Assembly (NCBI GenBank): GCA_964017145.1
Contig: OZ024845.1
Coordinates: 2,914,001 to 2,978,000, forward strand
DNA from: Agrocybe praecox
Taxonomy: Eukaryota; Basidiomycota; Agaricomycetes; Agaricales; Agrocybaceae
Length of the DNA stretch: 64,000 bases
Direction: 5' to 3'
Part shown: piece after piece, positions 56,403-64,000 of the stretch
Numbering within the stretch: the stretch's first letter is position 1
Layout of the letters: every line of letters starts with the position of its first letter
The notes under the pieces: generated by a model
What the model saw: only the letters and a program-made list of their open reading frames with translations
What the model was told of the DNA's origin: nothing
Database searches by the model: none
Made by a program: the position numbers and the translations under genes

Positions 56403-59400
56403 ATGGTAAAGTCCAAAAAAACGGATGTGCCCTATGACCGCGATGAGCAGGTTGTTGCTTATTTTGATGAATCTGACGAGGAACCGCCTGGCCGGGTGAC
56501 GAAAAAGCGCAAACGAACAAATCTATTGGCTCATTCCGAAGAAAATTCCGCCTCTCCCTCTAGGGTAAACACACCGCGTCCTGAGGATAACACTAACCGA
56601 CCCCAAACGCGTGCTGAAAACGCCCGCACATCCGTAAATATGGCGTTGCCACAACATGACAAGGAACAGGCGCCCGTTGCGGCCCTAACCGACAACGATG
56701 ACGCCCATTCCGTTGATATACCCCGGAAGCGCGTGCGTATACATACAGTTGATAACCCTGAGGTAAAGCTAATCCATATTTGTTCTAGACCCAGAGCGAC
56801 TATGTTCGCCAGTTTGTTGAACGCGCGCCGGGTCTTCTTGAAGGTCTTTTAAGCCGCGAAGCGTTGTCACCGGAGGCCGCGTCTTGTCCAAGTTGCACAG
56901 ACAAGTTCGCGTTATGGCGTTGTCTTGATTGTGTCTCGTCGCCAACACTCTGTCGCGGATGCATGCGAACTAGCCATAGATTCAATGCCTTGCACCGCGT
57001 CGAGAGGTGGAATGGGTCGTTTTATATGCCAAGCAAGCTGTGGCAAACCGGATGTTACCTTCTCATTCCACATCATGACGGTGTTCCTTTGTGCGACAGT
57101 CTGCTCCACGAAATTAATGTAATCGAAAAGCATCAGGAGACGAAGGACGCGGAGGAACAACGGGCAATTGCACACCAATATCAAGCACAAAAGCAAGACC
57201 CGTCACCGCGTGTTATGTTGGATGCGACACTTTCTGCAGAGGATACACGTGCTGTTCATAGGAACGATGGGCATGTCTTCGACTTAGCAGACGAGTCCTT
57301 GTATGTAGAGTCAAACGAGTGCGACGACGAAATGCCGGGTCTTCTAGAAGTACCATTTCTTCCCGCGTATATGGACACTGACGACGAAGATGACGAAGAC
57401 GCGGACGCGGAAATGCATACAGCTCCCGGTGCCGCGTCTGAAAGCATGTTGCACGAAACGTATCACGCGTCATATGTGCGTGTTGTCCATACGACTGGCA
57501 TACACTCCCTGGGCATGGTTTCCTGTCAATGCAGAGGAATGGGCCTTCTCCCCGTTGATCTCATGGCCAGCCATATGGTCCCGGCAAGCTTCGAAATAAT
57601 CCGTACTTTGTTCACAGTACAGGTTCTTGACGGTTTCCGTCTGAGCAATCTAGAGCTCCATGCATCCGCGTACAACTTCTACAACATGTTGAGGAGGATT
57701 ACTTCTCCATTGGCACCATCCGAGGTGGTCGACTTGCACAACGAGTTCCGGAGGATGTCGCGTCTTTGGCGCTGGCTTAAAAAGCTGAAATGGTCTGGGT
57801 ATGGTCACAATGGTCGGAAACCCGAAGAAGCCACGCATGGGGAAATGGCCCTTTTCTGTCCAGCATGTCCTCAGGTAGATATTAATCTGCCGCAGGATTG
57901 GCGCGAAAGACGCGATCAATGGATGTACCGGCGCGTCTTTGTAGCAGATGGCAACTTTAAAGCTGACCATGTCAGATCTGTCGTGCCTTCACGCGATTAT
58001 TGGTTAATTGATGGAGCCGGGATGGCTCCAAAACGCGAAGATTACACCGACTTTCTGAAGACTGCCGCTGAACGGCCAACGGTAAGCATTAGACACGTCT
58101 CTATTTCTTCCAGATATCTCACAATCCTTCAGAAAGTGCCTTGCGAGCACCGGTTCAAGGTTCTCCAGACTGCGAAACAAACATCCAAATCATGCGATGT
58201 GACCGGCGTTGTAGGTGTCGCGTGTTCGCGACACGGGTGTTTCAGCCCGAACGCGCTTGTTGACCTCTTCAAAGGCGAACAACAGAAAAACGTCGACTAC
58301 GCATTGATGCAGGCAATTAGGACCACCGGTGTAACTGTGGAACAGGGGGTCACTCTAATCTATGACATTGCATGCCAATATTCAGTTCATTTGCTCGCTC
58401 GAATTGGTCATCTTTTGCCACCCGGGATGCAGATCGATCGCGCCATTGGCATGTTCCACGTCCATGGGCATAAAGACGAATGTTTCTTCCGGTTTGCGCC
58501 ATCATTCATCCCTGGCTCTGCAATAACGAGTGGCGAAATTTTGGAGAGTCTCTGGAGTACCCTCAATAGGATTTCGCAAGCAGCGCGTACCGCCACACTT
58601 GCTCACCGCGCCGAAATATTGGACGACCACGCAAATGACTCGAACTTCAGAAAGGCATTGTCCATGGCCAGTTATCTCTGTCGGCGGCTCACAAAGGCCT
58701 CAATTATGAAAGAAGATATAACCACCTACTTCAACAATCTTTGCACCAATGTACCCGCCCATGTACTTCGACAATGGACTGAGGAAATCAATGACGCGGA
58801 ATCGCGTCGATATGCAGATGTGAAAGCAATGGATATTTATATTCCCGTCGGACAACGCGCTACAGGCAGATCTGTCGAGGAGACGCGTGCTAACTCACGC
58901 GCCGGGGGTGCTGATGTATATGCATGGCTTGAATTTGCTCTTACAGTGGAGGAGAATCAGTATGTCCGCATTCCACTATATCTGTACAATGTGTAGTGTT
59001 TAATCTTGAATTAGAATCGAGATTATGAATCGCGTCCGACGCATTGGTCGCGTAATCGATGAGACTGAGCAAAATAAAATTGAGGAACTACGCGAGGTTT
59101 TGAAAACGTACTTTCTTCACTTGGCAGAACTCCAGGCGAAGGCAGGAATTAATTATGAACGCGGTCCAGGCAACCTAGCTTTTGTCGGGAATGACATCGA
59201 CTGGGATGGACAGACAACCATGATAACCAACGACGCGACAAATGACGCGGGTGTTGCATATCCACCGGTGGGTATTTTTGCACCCGAGGGCGATCAACCT
59301 ATCGAAAAGCAAATGATTTGTCTTCCATCCAACGGCAACACGCATGGGCAATTCGTTGCTGAAGAGTTAGAACTACGCGTGGAGCAGGCTGCCAAGCACT

Positions 59401-60090
59401 TAGCACATCTACACGAGCTCATTGCGGACAAGTCCTTTCAGTATTCCGCGTTGATTCGGACTGGCAACCTACCTCAGGTTCGCACCCGCGCGCGTACAGC
59501 CTTACATGAAATGAATGCAAAGATTGCGTTCCATGCGAGGACATATAATCGTGTTCGCTGTCGCCTTGTTATGCTAGGTGCCGACGATACCACCCTGAAT
59601 CAATATCAGCTACTTGCGCGTGAGGACATTGCCGCCAGTACAGCTATATTGAATTACAATGAACGTGGGTCTACAACTGCGGTTAGGCTTTCCTGGATCT
59701 GGCAATCGGTGACAATTAGAATAGAGGGCAATACTGTTGAAAACGCGCCCGCGGATGCGACTGTGTTACTTGAATGTGAGTACGGCAAAGACATTGAAGA
59801 CGCGATAATGACGCGTCTTGACAGTTAAACGCGTCCACTGGCTACGCGGACGAGCATTATCTCAACGCTGGAACGAAGAATATAAGCTGGTTACCAATGA
59901 AATGCAATGGACCGTACGCTATTTTTTGAAGAAGGCGAATGATTGGAACAAAGTCCAGGCCAATTCTCCGGGGATTTCCATGGGAGCAATTGCGTACGCA
60001 AACAGGCAATGTTCTCAGTGGACTGAGCTTGCTAACCGCGCACATGTTCGTTTTTCCACCAACAACGCTGATTATGAGGCTCCGAACTAA
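56403..60090 (+). CDS. KDZ transposase of element D, CxC2 type
   Basis: ATG 56403. Exons about 56403-56762, 56789-58081, 58133-58961, 59022-59775 and 59827-60090 give roughly 1,150 residues. Residues 1-120 are charged. The CxC2 cluster CPSCTDKFALWRCLDC..LCRGC..H is at about 56885-56985, followed by VERWNGSFYMP. Then come HTTGIHSLGMVSCQC, WLKKLKWSGYGHNG, the catalytic-type DGNFKADH near 57945, CDVTGVVGVACSRHGCF near 58195, YDIACQY near 58360 and GHKDECFFRF..GEILESLWSTLN near 58460-58570. The C-terminus has RLSWIWQSV and WLRGRALSQRW. The first intron would be only 26 nt. All blocks are in frame after splicing, so the gene looks functional. Confidence 0.88.
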
Positions 60091-60304
60091 AGTCGTAGAC
60101 TCACGTATTGAACCACCGCGTACCAGGAGTCGCAATCGCGTCTTTCCTTCCGCGTACCAAGAGACGCGCTCGCGTCTTTTCAATTTAGTTACATGATTGC
60201 ATGTGACTAGATACTTTATTTCAAGATGACACATCCGTGACTATTGAGCGATTATCTGTGACCAATTCAAATCCTGTCATTTCTTTCATACTTACTTCAC
60301 CAAG
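60091..60304. other. Spacer with CGCGT-rich tract
   Basis: Contains several CCGCGTACCA/TCGCGTCTTT repeats within about 90 bp (60110-60180), just past the transposase stop. No gene. Confidence 0.5.
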
Positions 60305-61885
60305 ATGCCCGCTATTCCTTGTCACTTATTTGACCCATCCTATCCCGCTAGCCCTGATGCAGCAAAAGCCCAGCTTCGTTGGCAACAATGTCTTGATTAT
60401 GGTGACTCCCGCATGCGACCTGTCCTACGAGAGATTATGAATACTACAGGAGAGAGGGCCAAATGGCTGACTTCCCTCTTTTTTGATGAATTGGTTAGTC
60501 GGTGATCAACAGTATCACATGATTCCTTTGCTAAGCATTTCATCTTTATTTTTATTTAGCAAACTTGGATGATCTGTCTGGGTCTGGGCACCGCGTCAGG
60601 CCTTCCGCTCCATGTACCGGTTCTCTTGCGCTCCATAGTTCAGTCATATGGTGGCAGTATTGCTGTCGACGCCAATTTGGTCATCAACATCACGCCCGCT
60701 GTTAAGAAAATCATCGACGCGGGCACCGATGCGCAGGATCCATGGCATGAGGTTACCGTGTACTATCGCGATTTTTGGACCATGCAAAAACAACCGGTGA
60801 ACGGAATCACCCCTCATATTCAATATGGTGACATTGACGCGGCACTTGCTTTCCACGAACACGCGGTGCCGAGAACATTACATCCCAAGATAGCAGAAGG
60901 TGACCCCGCCCTTGCCACCACCATTCAGCGAGCCATTGTACCACACGCAAAGGATTGTTGGACATGCCTGCTCAACCGCCAACTCGCGTCCGATGCATTG
61001 AATGGCCTGCAGGGCCTCTTGTATGGGAAACGCGCCAGACAATCGCCGGCAATGGTCAGCATTGGTGTTCAAACATTAGACGCGGTGCTTCCAACAACGT
61101 CCATCACTCCTAAAAACATTGTGAATCTCGGGTCTTCGGATTTGACCTCAACCCTGCGTCGACCTACCACCCCATCCACTATCAAGCATCCAATCGTCTT
61201 GGACGACAGCGGTGACGAAGTACCGGTGAAGAAGACTGCGCGTCCAGCACCACGCAAAAAAATAAAAACCGCGTTTTCTGCCACCCGCCCTGCCAAAGAC
61301 GATTCCCTGGACAGGCCTTCCAATGTCAACACATCCAGCAACACCAAAAAAGTCGCAGAGGAATGGCAAGGTTTAGATTTTAGCGCGATCCATATCGCGT
61401 CAAATGTCTCGAAGAAAACCAAGCCATCAAGCCGCGTTCTCAAGGATCACTCCGTTGCCATAGCATGGGACGCCATCGACTTCACTGAGAAAGCTTCGAA
61501 AGACGCGCCCTCCGCATTGAACTCACAAAGTCTCACCCCGCTCTCAGCTCCCCGAATCGACTCCTCTGACGCGGTCACTCATACTATTAAACACGAGATG
61601 ATTGACGCGTGGAGCGACCTCGAGTTCACGCGCACAGATATTCCAATGGACGTCGACAATGTGTCCAAAGAGAGCGAGGTGCATGCAGAATATGTTGGCA
61701 GTTCCGAAGAGGAAGAGAGTGGGAGTTATGATGATGATAGTGACAGTGAGGATGATGATGGTATAAGTGGAGCAGAGATTGCCCTGGAACACTCCCTTGC
61801 CACTGCGAGTGCTCGCTACCCGCTCGAGGCTTTTGAGTCCATTGAAGCGTCCCTCTTCGCTCACCCCGAAGATGAAAATGTTTGA
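60305..61885 (+). CDS. KDZ D cargo gene of unknown function
   Basis: ATG 60305. Exon 1 runs to about 60493, an intron (GTTAGT..ATTTAG) to about 60560, and the second exon to TGA near 61883, for about 500 residues. The first ~200 form a globular part (LTSLFFDELQTWMICLG, HVPVLLRSIVQSYGG, CWTCLLNRQLASDALNG). The rest is disordered: Ser/Thr/Lys-rich with a basic stretch (ARPAPRKKIKTAF) and an acidic patch (EEESGSYDDDSDSEDDDG). It is probably a nuclear accessory protein of the element, with no recognised family. Confidence 0.6.
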
Positions 61886-62198
61886 GTGATTCTCTCAACA
61901 CGGGGTTTTTTTAAAAATAATTACTTAGTGTCTTGTTCTGCGCGCGTCTTCCCTTCCCCCCGAGCCCTTTTTTTTTTTTAATTGTAATAAAATCTTTTGC
62001 TGCCTGATAGAAATGCCTCAAGACGCGTGTAATTGGAAGAATATAGCATTGAGAGAATTTAGTTTGAGTACAGTATAGACACGTGAGCACGCAAGACGCG
62101 CAGATATGAAAGTACAACAGGGAATTTAGTTATGTGATACTAGGGACACTGATATTGCTCAAAGAGCGGGAAATAAACTTGCAATCGTGGGAAATTAG

Positions 62199-62722
62199 TT
62201 TGGGTACATGCATACCCATATCACTCAAGATGTGAGGAATACAAGGGTGCAAATTTAGTTGGGCTACAAAATAAACGCGATATCACTCAAAGACGCGGAA
62301 AGATACAAGGCTAGCAATTTAGTTAGGGTAATATAGACGCGCAAACACGCGAGACGAATCAATACCAATTTGATTTAAAGAAAACACATTCTAGTCTACT
62401 TTACTTTCATATCCGGGTGACCTCGTAGTAATCTCAATGCAGCCCCCTGGACACCCCAAATCTAAAAATCTGCATTCACAACCTGCCGAAATCCGCGCTG
62501 ATTCAATTTGCTGTTCCATCCCAGTACCGCGTGTATTCAAGAAACGCGTGTTTCCGTGTCGATTCTCGAGTACCGCGCCCGGTGCTACGACCATCCCAGT
62601 ACCGCGTGTATTTCTCGAGTACCGCGCCCGGTGCTATGACCAACCCAGGTTCCCCCATCTTTTCCACCCAACCCGGTATCCTACCAACCTGCCCATTCTG
62701 ATCTGCCCCCATATACGCGCAT
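62199..62722 (-). repeat. Terminal/subterminal inverted repeat of D, right
   Basis: Reverse complement of 53467-53990. It stops at 62722, where the sequence switches to the inverted gene copy. Confidence 0.8.
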
Positions 62723-63364
62723 TGGGTGGGCGGGTCGCTTCGGGGCTTCCTCTTCTTCGCCGCGTCTTTCTTCGGGGGTTTCTCCTCTTTACTCTCCTCG
62801 CGTTTCCTTTTCTTGTCCTTCGGCACATACTCTTCATCGTCTGTGGGCGAAGCATTCCAACTGGGCTCCAGCGCGTTCGAATCGACAACACGGGATGGCT
62901 CAGGGACGGGTGTGACGCGCATTTGCGACATTTGGGCATTCAAAATTGACGCGTCTTGAGGAATGGGTACGCGCTTTTGAGTTGGCGCGACCGCGTCGAG
63001 TTGTTGTCGGAATGAGCGATAGGCCTTCGCCTGCGTTTGCCGAAACACATCGTTCGCTTGTCCTGACTTGAACGCGGTGGAAAAATCCGTGACAAACTGC
63101 CACAGAAATGATGGGGGGCTGAGGGATTCTTCCGGAAGCGCGTTTGCCCTGTGGGTTGCCATAATATTGCCCTAAAAATAGGTCAATTTGAGCACCAATG
63201 ATGTTGAACAATTGGGTACTCACCAATGGGTGCTGTTGGGCCTTCAAAACTTCCACAATGTCAGCATGTGGAGCGAGCAAAGCCTGAGAAATAACAGCTT
63301 CGCAGTCTGCGACAGCGCGAAGATAGTCGCTCGAGTTTGTGAATGGGGCACCACCAGCAGGCAT
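62503..63364 (-). pseudogene. Chimeric second copy of the first D gene
   Basis: Same start (63364) and intron as the gene at 54749, identical through KPRSDPPT. Past the junction at 62722 the frame reads on into terminal-repeat sequence (QCAYMGADQNGQVGR) to a stop near 62503. The zinc-cluster-like end is replaced by a tail of transposon-end origin, so this is a fusion ORF created by rearrangement. Confidence 0.75.
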
Positions 63365-64000
63365 TGTTGAAGTTGAGGGAAAAAATTTGAAGTCAAATGT
63401 ATGGCGGAGGAGAAAGGGAAGAAAGAAACGCGCCAGCTGAAAAAAACGAACCCACACGTGGCATCCAAATAAAGCCAAAGGACCCGGGTAAACACTACAT
63501 AACCATCAAAGTCTGTAGCATATATTTATAGCATGCGAACGCGTAGACATGAGAAAATACAACACGCAAATGCATGCAAGGTTGTGTATATTCACCGGTG
63601 GAATGCTTCATATCTCCGCGTCTCGCGTTTTCGTGCATTTACATTACCCTAACGGAATTGCCACCCTCCCATCTTCCGCGTCTTTGACTGATATTGCGTC
63701 TATTATGTAGCGCAACTCAATTCATTCTTGCATTTTCCGCGTCTTTGACTGGTAATGCGTTGATTATGTTGGCTAACCTAATTCCAACCATTGTGTTCTA
63801 CGCGTAGTTTATTTTCCGCGTTGTATATAATATGAGTGTCCATACTATCCTTTAATATGTTCCTACCGTTGTACTCTTTCATTTGCCCGTGTCTTGTGTG
63901 CTCGCCTTTCTACTGTTACCCCACTACATTCCCACCGTTGTATGTGTTTCATATCCCGGCGTCTTTGCTTGATATTGCGTCTATTTTGTACCCCAACAAA
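62723..64000 (-). repeat. Inverted duplication of 54113-55388
   Basis: The reverse complement of this stretch is essentially identical to 54113-55388, including the first gene of D up to the middle of its Lys-rich linker, the TATA box and the subterminal repeats. It continues beyond the window. It is joined directly to the right terminal repeat at 62722/62723 with at most a base or two of overlap. Confidence 0.85.

Larger units (their letters stand above)
53153..62722. mobile_element. KDZ transposon D
   Basis: Carries a full-length transposase and three more genes between terminal repeat regions. 53467-53990 matches the reverse complement of 62199-62722 almost exactly. Left of 53467 another ~314 bp, with related motifs (ACCGGGCACGGTAGCTCGAG) and CTACAGTGTA repeats, reaches the break in element C at 53153; it has no counterpart on the right, where the repeat is cut at 62722. 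The element is markedly rich in GACGCG/CGCGTC. Its near-identical arms and open genes imply recent activity. Confidence 0.8.

Overview
The window is from a filamentous basidiomycete, most likely a mushroom-forming agaricomycete. Genes are split by many introns of about 45-60 nt with GT..AG ends and CTNA-like branch points. The protein families seen (KDZ transposases with CxC1/CxC2 cysteine clusters, TET/JBP dioxygenases, Ty3/gypsy chromoviruses) are typical of these fungi. This is an accessory, transposon-dominated region: almost every recognisable gene is either carried by a mobile element or has been cut by one.

Layout. 1-3.9 kb: a solo LTR (1266-1746, 5-bp TSD CTTCC) in otherwise featureless sequence. 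3.9-18.4 kb: KDZ region A, bounded by near-identical ~876-bp inverted repeats with an inner ~120-bp TIR pair. It holds a decayed CxC1-type KDZ transposase (5.0-9.3 kb), a TA-flanked mariner-type MITE inside one of its introns, a foldback element (9.7-12.0 kb), a second solo LTR (11999-12503, TSD GAAGG) and two KDZ-associated cargo genes (12.6-15.6 kb). 18.5-25.9 kb: a chromovirus with both LTRs, gag, pol in the -1 frame, a chromodomain and two extra ORFs after pol. 25.9-30.1 kb: a tandem pair of lineage-specific orphan genes, a minus-strand orphan gene and the 5' part of another gene. 30.1-43.8 kb: KDZ element B, with ~410-bp TIRs, encoding an apparently intact CxC2-type transposase, a TET/JBP 5-methylcytosine dioxygenase in divergent orientation, and three further cargo genes. 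43.8-46.5 kb: a broken host gene and a 5'-truncated histidine-phosphatase gene. 46.5-49.2 kb: little recognisable. 49.2-51.9 kb: a 13-exon gene truncated by KDZ element C (51.87 kb), which is itself cut at 53.15 kb by KDZ element D. 53.2-62.7 kb: element D, with an apparently intact transposase, three accessory genes and subterminal repeat arrays rich in GACGCG. 62.7-64.0 kb: an inverted, rearranged second copy of the left part of D.

How the parts fit. KDZ elements A and B, and probably D, share a cargo module: an HMG-like DNA-binding protein, often with a protein carrying an RNase H1 N-terminal/viroplasmin-like domain or a basic or zinc-cluster protein. B adds a TET/JBP enzyme whose Fe(II) and 2-oxoglutarate ligands are all present. 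Older elements carry premature TGA codons at places where an arginine CGA is expected, and the two chromovirus LTRs differ mostly by CpG-to-TpG/CpA transitions. This suggests cytosine methylation acts on repeats here and that the TET/JBP cargo could be a counter-measure of the transposon. The association of TET/JBP with KDZ elements in mushrooms is established; the link to the CpG decay seen here is my inference.
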